Assembly (NCBI GenBank): GCA_032433765.1
Contig: JAVIAB010000008.1
Coordinates: forward strand, 38,145,410-38,209,409
Direction: 5' to 3'
From: Megaustenia siamemsis
Lineage: Eukaryota; Mollusca; Gastropoda; Stylommatophora; Ariophantidae
Length of the DNA: 64,000 nucleotides
Shown here: positions 10,850-21,426 of the stretch, in pieces
Numbering within the stretch: position 1 is the first letter of the stretch
How the letters are laid out: every line of letters begins with the position of its first letter
Notes under the pieces: generated by a model
What the model was told of the DNA's origin: nothing
Database searches by the model: none
What the model saw: only the letters and a program-made list of their open reading frames with translations
Translations under genes and position numbers: made by a program

Positions 10850-11505
10850 ATTAGGTATACTAATGACTGTGTCGTAATCGCTAAAGCTATAAATAGGTTG
10901 CACAAAATTAACGACAGAAATAGCGACGGAAAGCAAAAATAATGGTATGAAAAAAGACAGAATTGATGGCTGCAACAAAGAAATAGAAATCTCCTAAATG
11001 CACAATTAAAGTAAATGGAACAGTAATGAGAAAGATTAATGAGTTCTAAAACCTGAGAACTATTGTAACATCAGATGATAGATATGATGGACGGTGAGTG
11101 TCAAAATAGCACGAGCAAAGAAAGATACATTATGCAAACACTTTTAGACAGAGAAAATAAGAAACAAATGTTAACATTGTTATGTGACGCCAGTCTAGAC
11201 ATGTTGATGAGAAAGCTGAAACTTTCAACAAATAAGAACATCTATGGAGGCAAAAAATAAATTTGATTTTACAGAGGAATGTTAACAATACCATGTAGAG
11301 TTTACTAGGGTTATGACAAAGTTCTAAGAAAGAGAGGACAACACAAAATAAAGTAAATACAATTTAATACCAATCAGAAAGAAGCAATCATTATTTGTGT
11401 CTATGTAATGAGAACGGGACAGCTAGGAATTAAGTGAGACAATTCAAAAACTGAGAGAAGAGGAGATAACTGGAAATAGAGTGGAAGACACCGGACATTT
11501 TATTT
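10850..11505 (+). mobile_element. Highly decayed LINE family B reverse-transcriptase remnant
   Basis: No single ORF survives, but reading successive frames recovers the family B order. A degraded RYADDTVLIAK box appears as YTNDCVVIAKA. Then comes VNGTVMRKINEF followed by NLRTIVTSDDRYD (the family reads a KYLGTLLTSD block here). After that are a MLTLLCDASLDMLMRKL stretch matching the VEPVLTYG region and FYRGMLT for FYRRMLR. This is an old copy compared with the others. Confidence 0.6.
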
Positions 11506-11511
11506 AATAGA

Positions 11512-12515
11512 GTCATCATCATGTGCCATACTGGTTGGCGAAGATGATCATGTCCTTCCACAAACTTTTATCCACAGTGCATCGTATCAATTATGTTGTT
11601 GACTGTTTTCCGTGCCATGACACCAAGGCATCTAGTATTTTCTCTCTTTGTCGTCCGCGATCTCTCTTTCCCTGTATTTTTGCCAGTTGTAACCAAGTAT
11701 TCTAACTTTCCTCTTCTCATGATGTGCCCGAAAAATGTTTATATTTATTTCTGATGTTTCTTTAGGAGCTCCCTTTTTATGTTGGCCTCTTTGAAAATTT
11801 CCTCATTGGTCTTTTTGCAGTCCAGGGAGCGTTCAACACTCTTCTGAGAAATCACATCTCTGTAGCCTCTAATCGTCTTTTCATTTATTTGTTTACTGGC
11901 CATGATTCACTTCCATATGTCAAAATAGGTTCTATATAGCACCGATGAATTCTCTTTCTCACTTCTATTGACATCGATATTTTTGCATAAGACGTTTTTC
12001 ATTTTATGAAATGCTATTTTGGCCTGAGCTATGCTGCTTTTTAATTCCGTGGTGCATCTTCCATCTGATGTTATCACTGTGCCCAAGTATTTGACGCGTT
12101 GCACTTGTTTCAGATTTATCCTGTTTTTTTGTTAATGCTGCCTGATAGTGATGATTGTTTCTTTGATATAACAATTACTTCTGTTTTCTTACTATTCATA
12201 CTTAAATCTTTGTTGTTGATTTCTTTTACTATTATGTCTATCATTTCTTGTAGTTAATTCTTTGTCTCTGCTATTAAGACTATATAATCTGCATATCACA
12301 TATTGTTTATGTTGTGACCGTTGACTTCAATTCCCTGTACATCTACATTTGATCTCATAATATTTTCGATATGAAGTGAAAACAAATCCGGACAGAACAC
12401 AGCCCTTACTCCCTGTTTTATATATTGTAGCTGTCCTGTCTGATTGCAAATTCTTATGGCTGCTGTGTGTTGTCAGTACAGGTTTCTTATGATTCACAGA
12501 TCTAAATTTAATAGA
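11512..12515 (-). mobile_element. LINE family B2, RT C-terminal half, decayed
   Basis: The minus strand reads from a degraded GCVLSPDLF block (near 12380) through the RT thumb (KYLGTVITSDGRC at about 12050-12090, then AQAKIAFHKMKNVLCKN) to the GHIMRR / YLVTT region and a CATGATGATGAC-type tail at 11512. Several frameshifts and stops break it. Its 5' end is abutted by the 39-bp minisatellite. Confidence 0.8.
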
Positions 12516-13419
12516 GTAGGATGGTAGAAAGAAGAAGAGATAACTTGAAACAGAGTAGGATGGTAGAAAGAATAAGAGATAACAAGAAACAGAGTAGAAT
12601 GGTAGAAAGAAGAAGAGATAACTTGAAACAGAGTAGAATGGTGCAAAGAAGAAGAGATAACAAGAAACAGAGTAGGATGGTAGAAAGAATAAGAGATAAC
12701 AAGAAACAGAGTAGAATGGTAGAAAGAAGAAGAGATAACTTGAAACAGAGTAGAATGGTGCAAAGAAGAAGAGATAACAAGAAACAGAGTAGGATGGTAG
12801 AAAGAAGAAGAGATAACTTGAAACAGAGTAGAATGGTGCAAAGAAGAAGAGATAACAAGAAACAGAGTAGGATGGTAGAAAGAAGAAGAGATAACTTGAA
12901 ACAGAGTAGAATGGTGCAAAGAAGAAGAGATAACAAGAAACAGAGTAGGATGGTAGAAAGAAGAAGAGATAACTTGAAACAGAGTAGGATGGTAGAAAGA
13001 AGAAGAGATAACTTGAAACAGAGTAGGATGGTAGAAAGAATAAGAGATAACTTGAAACAGAGTAGGATGGTGCAAAGAAGAAGAGATAACTTGAAACAGA
13101 GTAGGATGGTGCAAAGAAGAAGAGATAACTTGAAACAGAGTAGGATGGTAGAAAGAATAAGAGATAACAAGAAACAGAGTAGGATGGTGCAAAGAAGAAG
13201 AGATAACTTGAAACAGAGTAGGATGGTAGAAAGAATAAGAGATAACAAGAAACAGAGTAGGATGGTAGAAAGAAGAAGAGATAACTTGAAACAGAGTAGG
13301 ATGGTAGAAAGAAGAAGAGATAACTTGAAACAGAGTAGAATGGTGCAAAGAAGAAGAGATAACTTGAAACAGAGTAGGATGGTAGAAAGAAGAAGAGATA
13401 ACTTGAAACAGAGTAGATG
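12516..13419. repeat. 39-bp minisatellite, 23 copies, open in several frames
   Basis: The unit reads GGATGGTAGAAAGAAGAAGA then GATAACTTGAAACAGAGTA. Three variable positions (GTAGAA/GTGCAA, AGAAGA/AATAAG, CTTG/CAAG) mark unit types. Units 6-11 alternate in a 78-bp dimer. Since 39 is divisible by three, the plus strand gives 13-residue repeats (MVERRRDNLKQSR) for 299 codons and the minus strand gives ORFs of 419, 346 and 246 codons. None has a domain, and the minus-strand ones only run out into LINE remnant. Confidence 0.97.
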
Positions 13420-13935
13420 ACACCCGCCAGGTTAATAGTGTAGGACGATAGAAAGCCAACGAAAGAAAATTGACAAGCAAATGTAGAGGTAAACAATTGT
13501 GGAGAAACATGTGACGTAACCGAGCAGGTATCATTTTTGATGACGACGACAGTGATGATGATATTCCGAATCTCTTCCTTCAACATATAATTCTATCTAT
13601 TTCCTACTTCATGTACTCAGTATCCGTCCAGCACATGAGCTGCAAGCGTTTTGCTTCCTTCAGCACAGCTGTATGCTCATGGTATAGTCTTGTGATGTAT
13701 GCAATGTTCACAGCCCTGAAACATAATTATATTATAATTCTGCGATTGTACTTTAAAAATGATCACAAGAGATGCTGCCAGTGAATGTTTTAGAAGATGT
13801 GTGGTTAAATTATAGTTACTTTAAACCGGAAGAGCTAAATTTGTCAAATTTTGAAATATTTAGTTCCATGAACGTTTTTGGACTGAAATATCAACTTCAT
13901 AAAAATTTACAATTCTAGAATATTCATGGTCGTAG
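13420..13935. other. No feature recognised
   Basis: No coding region or repeat seen apart from low-level AT-rich sequence. Confidence 0.45.
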
Positions 13936-14277
13936 TTATAGTTAGTCGAAGGCCCTGGTATCACTGCAAACGAATTTAAATCCATAATTGCTCAACCGCC
14001 CGTGCCAGTGGAATCATTTGAATTAAAACTCATCTCATTGAAGGATCCAATCAAAGAAAGGAAGCTGCAGTCCCCATCATAGCAGCTACAGCACACGGCA
14101 AAAGACATAAGGTCAAAAGGTACTGAAAGTGAACGCAGCTGAACTGTCCTTCGTCATACTGTGTCATCATTCAACGTAAGCAATCAGAATTTCCAAACAC
14201 GATCCGGATGAAAAAACACAGCTCACGGTGTGCACAGAGAACTAAACTCAGTAGCTCCTACAGCAAGCCGGACTTGG
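13936..14277 (+). repeat. Dispersed repeat R1, copy 1
   Basis: Starts at ATAGTTAGTCGAAGGCCCTG and runs through TCCATAATTGCTCAACCGCC, CCCCATCATAGCAGCTACAG and GCTCACGGTGTGCACAGAGA to AGCAAGCCGGACTTGG. The same order occurs inverted at 29711-30036 and, partly, at 20250-20421. It is class unknown. Copy 2 keeps a 70-codon ORF over part of it, so R1 may be a piece of a coding element. Confidence 0.75.
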
Positions 14278-14504
14278 AATATGGGGAAACTGCAACAAGG
14301 AAATCTTTTCAGACTGAGTCTCAATTGTTTTTGCCGCCTATCCGCCATATTGACCGGAAGTTCAGAATTATCATATTTTTGTCAACTGTCTCAATTTTGA
14401 TCCACTGCAATAAAATGTGAATCTCAAGAACGAATGGAATATAGTCTCCTTATGATACCTTCATTTATAAACGCAGTCCCGTGTTTAGTATTAGAACTAA
14501 AATA

Positions 14505-14765
14505 CCACTTTGTGATACAAGCTGACAGTTGTGACTGACGTCATACAAATCAAGATCATATGTGCTACTAACGCACGGTGACACAGGAAACAGAATAACT
14601 TGAACTGACCAATCGAATTGAAACAGAGATCGACGATTGCAGGCAAGTCCAACACCGCCATGATGCCTGCTGAAGTTGGGTGCGTTGGACCGGAAAGTGG
14701 AGATTGTTGCAGCTTGCTGTAAACTACGACAAAACGCAACGTTCGCAACGTTGACTTCATTCAGT
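14505..14765 (+). repeat. Dispersed repeat R2, copy 1
   Basis: Contains GGAAACAGAATAACTTGA, AGAGATCGACGATTGCAGG and CTGCTGAAGTTGGGTGCGTT, collinear with R2 at 46700-46965 and inverted at 47690-47905. Class unknown. It is directly followed by a 29-base poly(T) tract. Confidence 0.65.
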
Positions 14766-14773
14766 CGACCCCG

Positions 14774-14775
<2 letters not shown>

Positions 14776-14804
<29 letters not shown>
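14776..14804. repeat. Poly(T) tract
   Basis: 29 consecutive T. Could be a retroposon tail of a minus-strand insertion, but no element is recognised next to it. Confidence 0.95.
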
Positions 14805-14808
<4 letters not shown>

Positions 14809-14938
14809 ATATCCAATTATCTTCTCCCCGTGTATTCTTAGACATCTCCGTGTTTCCGTCTTCTTTTCTTGTGCGATCTATATCAAAGCCCGTTGTGCTT
14901 TGCTGGGAATAAGGTTCCTTAGAACTAGTCATTTTCTT

Positions 14939-15403
14939 TATTTCTATTCATTCTGTGTTATTTCTACTCATACTGTGTTATTTCTATTCATACCGTGTTA
15001 TTTCTACTCACACTGTGTTATTTCTACTCACACTGTGTTATTTCAATTCATATCGTGTTATTTCTACTCATACTGTGTTTTTTCTACTCATACTGTATTA
15101 TTTCTACTCATACCATGTTGTTTCTAGTCATACCATGTTGTTTCTACTTATACCGTATTATTTCTACTCATACCGTATTATTTCTACTCATACCGTGTTA
15201 TTTCTACTCATACTGTGTTATTTCTACTCATATCGTGTTATTTCTACTCATACCGTGTTGTTTCTACTCATACCGTGTTATTTCTACTCATACCATGTTA
15301 TTTCTACTCATACTGTGCTATTTCTACTCATACCGTGTTATTTCTACTCATACCGTGTTATTTCTACTCATACCGTGTTATTTCTACTCATACTGTGTTA
15401 TTT
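14939..15403. repeat. 20-bp minisatellite, about 23 copies
   Basis: The unit is TTTCTACTCATACCGTGTTA with C/T changes at a few positions. Its three-frame ORFs (e.g. FLLIPCYFYSYRVISTHTVL repeats) are artefacts. Confidence 0.96.
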
Positions 15404-15532
15404 CATTGGCTCTAGTTCTATTTTTACTGAAATTCTCTAATGTCTGATCTTGTCCCACCATAGAATTTTCGTTTTACACGTCACCCATGTCGCTGAGACA
15501 TCAGATATCAGAGCAGAAACAAAATTATTAAC

Positions 15533-15964
15533 GTTTTCTATATAGAACCAATTCTGACATATGGAAGCGAATCATGGACAGTAGACAAACAAATGAAAAG
15601 ACGATTTGAGGCCACAGAGATGGGATTTCTCAAAATAATGTTGAAAGTTTCCTGGACAGCTAAAAAGACCAATGAGGAAATTCTCATAGAGGTCAACACA
15701 AAAAGGGATCTCCTAATAAACATCAGAAAGAAACAATCAACATTTTTCGGGCACATCATGAGAAGAGAAAAGTTGGAATACTTGGTTACAACTAGCAAAA
15801 TAAAAGGAAAGAGAGATTGCTAACGACAATGAGAGAAAATACTGGATAGCTTGGTGTCATGGCATGGAAAACAGTCAGAAACAGAATTGATACGATGCAC
15901 TGTGAATAGAAGATTGGAGAAAGGACATGGTCGCCTAAGCCAACCGGTATGGCACATGATGATG
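15533..15964 (+). mobile_element. LINE family B2, 3' fragment
   Basis: Reads EPILTYGSESWTVDKQMKRR, then MGFLKIMLKVSWTAKKTNEE, a GHIMRREKLEYLVTTSK block, and a CATGATGATGATGATG tail. A 76-codon ORF is preserved (15593-15823). 5'-truncated within the RT thumb. Confidence 0.85.
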
Positions 15965-16096
15965 ATGATGAACAGCTGTTTGTTTCCATTTCGAAGTGAT
16001 ATTTTAGTTCTGGTCTTGGAAAGTTGAGGTTTCAATGAATGAAGAAGTCCTAAATTGGGTACTTCCCACGCTTTCTTAAAATGTATATTTTATGGA

Positions 16097-16360
16097 ATTT
16101 TTTTTTTTTTAAAGGAACAAAAAAAGTGATATGGTAACAGCTTTACGTGGTAATTAACTAAACAAAAGTCGACGTTTCAACCAAGCAGACCTTCAGCTGG
16201 AACAACAGATTCAGTTAGATTTGTGTACATGTCCTTTTGTATATGTTTGTGTTGTTGTTTATTGTTCCAGCTGAAGGCCTGCTTGGCCAAAACGTCTACT
16301 TTCTTTTTGTTAATTACCACGTAAAGCTGTTACCATACCACTTTTTTCTTCTTTTTTTAA
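16097..16360. mobile_element. Two PLE 3' tails in head-to-head inverted orientation
   Basis: 16097-16210 on the minus strand and 16256-16360 on the plus strand both read TTCCAGCTGAAGG, a GGCC-type stem, AAACGTC, then TTAATTACCACGTAAAGCTG and TTACCATA. They are separated by about 45 bp. Together they form a hairpin-prone inverted repeat. The tails match those at 5.75 and 49.7 kb. Confidence 0.8.
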
Positions 16361-16738
16361 AAACTTGTCATTATCACCAACTTTACAGCAGCTTCGCATC
16401 ACTTTGCATCTTGGTGTCTTTACTCCCATATTTGATGGAAGCGGTCCCAAATTGTGACACCACACACAACCAAAGTAAACGTTTCAGTATCAATGATATT
16501 TTTTAAGTTGATCCTTGTAATATCAGTTAATATCAACAAGACTAAAACTATGATCATAAACAAAGAAAATACTCAAAACCCACAAGATTATATCAAAATT
16601 TAAGGAATAGACCTGGAGACAGTTCAGAACTACAACTACCTTGGACACACTATAACCAGTGATGGAAAATGTGCAACTGAAATAAACAAAAGAATAGGAA
16701 TGGCAAAAAGTAATTTTAATGTCATGAAGAACATCATC

Positions 16739-18393
16739 AAGTACCGGGCCAAGCCATTCTCTTAAGCTGTCTGTTATTTTTTCTCTTTGCTTCCCTCTAT
16801 CTCTTCGTCCCTCACTTTTTCCAGTTGTTAAAATATATTCCAGTTGTTCTCTTCTCATTACATGGCCAAAAAATGATGATCGTTTCTTCCTAATATTGGA
16901 AATTAGCTCTCTTTTTGCTTTGACCTTTCTCAGAACATTTTCATTACTCTTCTTAGCTGTCCATGGTACTCTCAACATTCTTCTGTAAAACCACATTTAT
17001 ACAGACTCCAGTGATTTTCTTGTCTGTTGCCCTATTGTCCATGATTCGCGTCCATATGTTAAGACTGGCTCTACGTAATATTTAAGAACTCTTTTTCTTG
17101 TCCCTATTGTCAAAAATGGATTGTATAGTATCTTCCTTATTTTTTGGAAAGCTTCCTTTGCCTGAGCCATTCTGCATCCCACCTCTTTTGTACATCTTTC
17201 GTCTGAGGTTAACAAAGTTCCCAAATATTTACATTCATTTACTTGTTTTAATATTGTTCCACTTGTCTTTATTTTGCACTGAGGTGATGTCTTTTTCTTT
17301 GCTGTTACCATTACTTCTGTCTTTTTGCTATTAAGGCTGAGTCCTTTATTTTTGCTTTCTTTGATTATAATGTCCAACATTTCTTGTAACTCATTTTCAC
17401 TCTTAGCGATTAAGACTGTATCATCAGCATACCTTAGATTATTTATATTATGACCTCCAATTGTTATTCCAGGCATGTCCCTTATGGATCTTAAAATAAT
17501 CTCACTATAAATATTAAACAAATCTGGTGACAGCACACAACCTTGTCTAACACCCTGTTTTATTTGTTGAAACATTCCCAATTGGTTTCCAGTTCTTATG
17601 GTCGCTGTTTGTTGCCAGTACATGTTCTTTATTATTCTTAGATCTTTGCTGTCTACGTTTATGCTTTCTAAAATTTTGATTATTTCTTGGTGCTTTACTT
17701 TGTCAAATGCCTTCGTGTAATCTATGAAACATAGGTATAGATCTGTTTTCACCTCTATGGCTCTTTCTACTAAAGATCTTATGATATAAATGTCATTGCT
17801 TGTTCCTCTAACAAAACCACACTGTCCATCGCTAATTTCTGGACTGATTTTGTTTCGCACTCTTCGCATGATGATTCTTAGTAATATCTTAGTCATGTGA
17901 CTCATTAGGCTTGTTGTGCGATGATCATCGCATTCAATCACACCCGATTTCTTTGGTAGAGCTATGAATATTGATTTGAGCAGGTCGTCTGGTATATATC
18001 CACTGTTGTAGATATCATTCAATATTTTTGTTCTTAATTCTATTCCAAAATCACCCATGGCTCAAATCTCTTCTTTAGTTATATTATCTGGTCCAGGAGC
18101 TTTGCCTGCTTTCATATTGCGCAAGGTATCTTTCACTTCTTCTCTGAGTATTTCTGGTCCTTCTCCATTATCCTTTATATTTAGTTCCGTTCGTTCATCA
18201 TTATAAAGATCTTTAATGAATTTTGTCCATCGTTCCGTTATGTTTTCTTGATCAATCAACAGTTTTCCTTCTTTTGATCTCAGACATCCCATTTTTTTAT
18301 TGCGTTTTTCTTCCTGTTAATTCTTCAATTTGTTTGTATATACTTTTAGCATCTCCTTTTTGTTGCATTTCAATCTCTTTGCATCTCTCTTTT
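16739..18393 (-). mobile_element. LINE family B1 inserted in family A
   Basis: Carries the RT and C-terminal region and a CATCATCAAGTACC 3' end (tail TTGATGATG on the minus strand). CATGAAGAA occurs at both borders (16727-16735 and about 18391-18399), consistent with a target-site duplication of 5-9 bp made by target-primed reverse transcription. Part of the right-hand match may be element sequence. The endonuclease domain is missing (5' truncation). Confidence 0.88.
16755..18292 (-). pseudogene. RTE-like reverse transcriptase (family B1)
   Basis: Three nearly consecutive minus-strand ORFs (18292-18062, 18058-16997, 16996-16523) in one frame are separated by single stop codons. One TGA lies where the 42.4 kb copy reads EEIEAMG. 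One TAA lies where related copies read a glutamate before MWFYRRM. In order: the linker KAGKAPGPDNITKEE; RT fingers LPKKSGVIECDDHRTTSLMS; palm 1 YLCFIDYTKAFDKVKHQEI; GVRQGCVLSPDLFNIY; catalytic box NLRYADDTVLIAKSE; thumb KYLGTLLTSDERC; and the C-terminal SSFFGHVMRREQLEYILTTG. The core motifs are intact, making this the best RT in the window, but it cannot be translated without readthrough. After about 16760 the reading leaves the element and enters the host LINE A. Confidence 0.88.
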
Positions 18394-19098
18394 AGCCATG
18401 AAGAATATACTAACATCAAAGCAAATAACACCAGGGTAGAACTAATAATAGCAAAATGTTATGTCTTCTTAACATTCCTATATAGTCATTACACACAAAA
18501 AATAGATCCGAGAATTGAAGCCTTTGAAATGTGGATATATTGAAGAATAGGTAGAATTAAATGGAAGGAAAAGAAAACAAACGATGAAGTCTTAAAACAA
18601 CTAAAAATGAAAAGAGAATTACTAAACACAATTTAAACAAGACAAATGCGATTTTGGGTCAAGTTAAAAGACACAACAGCCTACTAAAAGTAATCCCGGA
18701 GGGGAAAATACAAGGTAAAAGAGGCAGAGGCAGACCAAGACTAACATGGACGAGTAACATCAAAAGATGGACAAACCAGCCTATGACAACCTGTACCATC
18801 AAAGCAAGAGACAAAGCAGAATGGCGCTCCATGGTAGCCAACTTTCGTTGCGAAGATGGCACTCGATGAAGATGATGATGAATCCTTGTAGCAAGGAGAT
18901 CAAAGATTGGTGAATATGAGGATTTTATGGGGTACAATATTCAATTTTTTACTACAAATGTTTTTCTTTATTTTAAGATACCACTTTTTCTAATCAAATT
19001 GAATGTATAATAAAAGAAACAAATGTATTTAGTCTTCCTGTAAAGACACAAATGAGCAAATCAACTAATGTATTATCGACAAACAACTGTTGACAGTA

Positions 19099-19359
19099 AA
19101 AAAAGTAAAGTAAAGACCCCCGTCACGCCAAGTGGCGTATAGGGAATATGGTGTTTGTGACCATAATTTTTACAGACCTTCGGCACATGATTTTTGGGGT
19201 AATGTGGTCGGTATTACGCCCGTGCCGCTTTACTTTCCCAGAAATAATCCGGTACCCATTTAAGGCTGGGTGAACCCGGAAGCCGTCGGTTGGGATGGAA
19301 CCCTACCCCTTGTCCTTTGTAGTCCAGTTCACTAACCACTGAGTTAATTCGGCTCCATA
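19099..19359 (-). mobile_element. tRNA-derived SINE1, full length, with target-site duplication
   Basis: On the minus strand it has an A-box region TTAACTCAGTGGTTAG and a B-box region near GGGTTCCATCCC (mutated from GGTTCGATCCC), then GGTACCGGATTATTTCTGGG and AAGTAAAGCGGCACGGGCGT. The body ends CGCCAAGTGGCGT-complement and a CTTTACTTTTTTT tail. A perfect 14-bp direct repeat AACTGTTGACAGTA flanks it (19085-19098 and 19360-19373), showing target-primed insertion. Confidence 0.92.
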
Positions 19360-19373
19360 AACTGTTGACAGTA

Positions 19374-19958
19374 CAGAGTGGAAAAAAGGCCGAATCTACA
19401 TTACACATATATAACTCCAGAACAGGACAGTTGGGACATTGATTGCACTACTGCACTGTTTTTCTTAAACAGCAAACAAGAAAGCTGTTACTGTGAGACA
19501 GACTTACAGTCCACACGAGGCAGGAAAGGATTGATCCCAATGAGTTTACATTTTCACCCAGGATTAAATGGCCTTCGGAATTGTTTGTTGGGAAAGAAGG
19601 ACGCGCAATACCTATAACTATCATCATGTGGTTGCATGTCCTTGGCAGAACTTTGCCTGTCTTTATCGTCCATGTAACTATCGGGGTCTTATCGCGGTGA
19701 GGGGGAGGGGGGGGCAAAGAATAGAGCCTCTTGTACATGCAACGCTTGTCGTAAACGGCGACTATGGAGACTGACGACGCCGGTGCTATAGAGTTCGTGC
19801 ATCAGAGCTGAAACCATCTTTGGTCATTTCGCTAGAGAGTGGTTAGCGTGTTTCATACTTCACAGGTGCTGAAGAAGGGATCTAAACACTATGGAGTCGA
19901 TTATTGTGCAATAAATATGATCTGTAACTAAACTAAACTAAACTAAACTAATTATCAT
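19374..19958. other. No feature recognised
   Basis: A few ORFs of 60-96 codons on both strands have no motif. A GA-rich G run (19700-19713) and an ACTAA x4 repeat near 19930 are the only patterns. Confidence 0.45.
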
Positions 19959-20249
19959 TAAGTAGCATGCCTGCTGGCGTAGGTGATCATCCCTCTTAAC
20001 AACTTTTGATCTCGACAGCTATTTATCATTTCTGTTGTTGACCTTCTGCCAAGTGATTCTCCTTGGATGTCTGGTATGTCTACTATTTGCTTCCCTCTGT
20101 CTCTTCCTCCCTCAATTTCCCCAGTTGTCACAATATATTCCAGCTGTTCCTTTCTCATTATATGGCCACAAAATGTTGATGTTTTCTTCCTAGTATTGGA
20201 AATTAGCTCTCTTTGCTTTGGCCTCTTTCAGAACGTTTTCATTATTGCC
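19959..20249 (-). mobile_element. LINE family B1 3' fragment
   Basis: The minus strand reads FCGHIMRKEQLEYIVTTGE and IEGGRDRGKQ, then GESLGRRSTTEMINSCRDQK and the terminal TYASRHAT, ending at a TTAATGATAATT tail. One frameshift near the VDIPD stretch. Confidence 0.85.
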
Positions 20250-20421
20250 TCATGTCTTTTATGCGTGTGCTGTATAGGCTTCGATGGGCACTGCAGCTGC
20301 CCTTCTTTGTTTGGATATTCGATGAGATGTTAATTCGGATGAATGCACTGACACGGGCGGTTTAGCAATTATGGATTTTAATTCGTTTGCTGTGATACCG
20401 GGGCCTTCGACTAACTATAGC
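20250..20421 (-). repeat. Dispersed repeat R1, copy 3 (partial)
   Basis: Minus strand starts at the same CTATAGTTAGTCGAAGGCC border as copy 1 and follows it through ACTGCAGCTGCCCTTC-complement to about the middle of R1, where it meets the B1 fragment. The shared border at the CGAAGGCC end suggests a true element terminus. Confidence 0.7.
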
Positions 20422-20838
20422 TTTTGTGTGCTGAGCTTTAGAACTTGGCAAGAAAATAAATAATCTTGAAGTTTTCTTGAAGATATTTTCTGTTGGCGAG
20501 GAAGTAACAGTTTATGATGGAGCAGTTCTGTCAATCTGAGAATACAAGCTACTGAAGGAAGGTTCATGAGGGGGTGTAACCATCGGCGTAACCAACGAAG
20601 AACTTTCTTTTCCTTTTTCTTTTCATCGAGGATTCTTAGCATCGTGTGAAGGTAAGGAATTAGTCACTGCTTTTTTTATCTGAATAAAAATAGGAACACA
20701 TTTATCCTTCCTTCCTCCATTCATTCCATCCTTCCTTCCTTTCCCTCACTCCTTCCCTTCCTTCATCCCCTTAGCCCTGGTTCTAGCATGCATTTCGTCT
20801 CTTATTTTAATCAACAGAATATAGTCCTCGCGCACGCA

Positions 20839-21095
20839 GGGATCATAGCTCAGTGGTTAGTTAACTGGACTACAAAGGACAAGAGGTAGGATTCGATCCC
20901 AACCGACGTCGTCCGGTTCACCCAGCCTTTAATGGGTACCGGATCTTTTTTCTGGGAAAGTAAAGCGGCACGGGCGTAATACCAACCACATTACCCCAAA
21001 AATCATGTGCCGAAGGTCTGTAAAATATATGGTCACTAACATCATATTCCCTATACGCCACTTGGCCTGACGGGGGTATTTACTTTTATTTTCTC
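20839..21095 (+). mobile_element. tRNA-derived SINE1
   Basis: A-box ATAGCTCAGTGGTTAG, B-box GGATTCGATCCC, then GGGTACCGGATCTTTTTTCT and AAAGCGGCACGGGCGTAAT. Body through ACGCCACTTGGCCTGACGGG and a TTTACTTTTATTTTC tail. Complete by comparison with the copy at 19.1 kb. Confidence 0.9.
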
Positions 21096-21426
21096 TTAGG
21101 GATGATTAATGTAGTCTTCCCATAACTGTTTAAACCTCTTGCTCGTCTATTATAATTGATCTTAACTTACAAAACGCTGACCCACACCCCTCCCCCTACA
21201 AATACACGCCCTCTCTTTTTCTTCTTCTATATCCTAAACCTCAATGTCTGTAGCAGGCGAAGATATAACAAATGTACAAGGGCTGACAACAATTGTCGTG
21301 ACTCAAAGCTAACTTCTTGGGTCAAGATCACTGAACCAGATATGATTGAGATTTATCCAGTGATGAGTTTGAAATTTGATGAACTAACCTGGTCAAGTTA
21401 TAGCTGGAAGGCAATTTGATATCAAA
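21096..21426. other. No feature recognised
   Basis: An 87-codon ORF lies here (21156-21419), proline-rich at its start, but it has no recognisable domain. Confidence 0.4.

Larger units (their letters stand above)
16507..18880 (+). mobile_element. LINE family A, split by an antisense family B1 LINE
   Basis: The 5' part (16507-16738) reads the RT thumb (NINKTKTMIINKENTQNP, then NYNYLGHTITSDGKC and KRIGMAKSNFNVMKN). The 3' part resumes at about 18394 (NILTSKQITPG, in the next unit of the same protein) and continues through MWIY, GKRGRGRPRLTWTSNIKRW and MTTCTIKARDKAEWRSMVAN to a GATGATGATGA tail. The two halves are contiguous in other family A copies. Stops (for example after MWIY) show it is dead. 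Confidence 0.9.

Noticed and set aside
12327..13586. 419-codon minus-strand ORF and its 346-, 246- and 299-codon companions
   Set aside because: They follow a 39-bp repeat whose period is a multiple of three. Several frames are open at once and the ends run into LINE remnant, so none is a gene.
14955..15447. 150-161 codon Phe/Tyr/Leu-rich ORFs resembling membrane proteins
   Set aside because: They are the 20-bp array read in two frames, with no non-repeat domain.
17098..17334. Plus-strand ORFs over the family B1 RT
   Set aside because: Antisense shadows of the reverse transcriptase, rich in Leu/Phe/Ser as expected from an AT-rich coding strand.
20839..20910. Functional tRNA gene at the SINE1 head
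   Set aside because: A and B boxes are present but the cloverleaf is incomplete and the sequence continues into a repeated SINE body seen in six copies.
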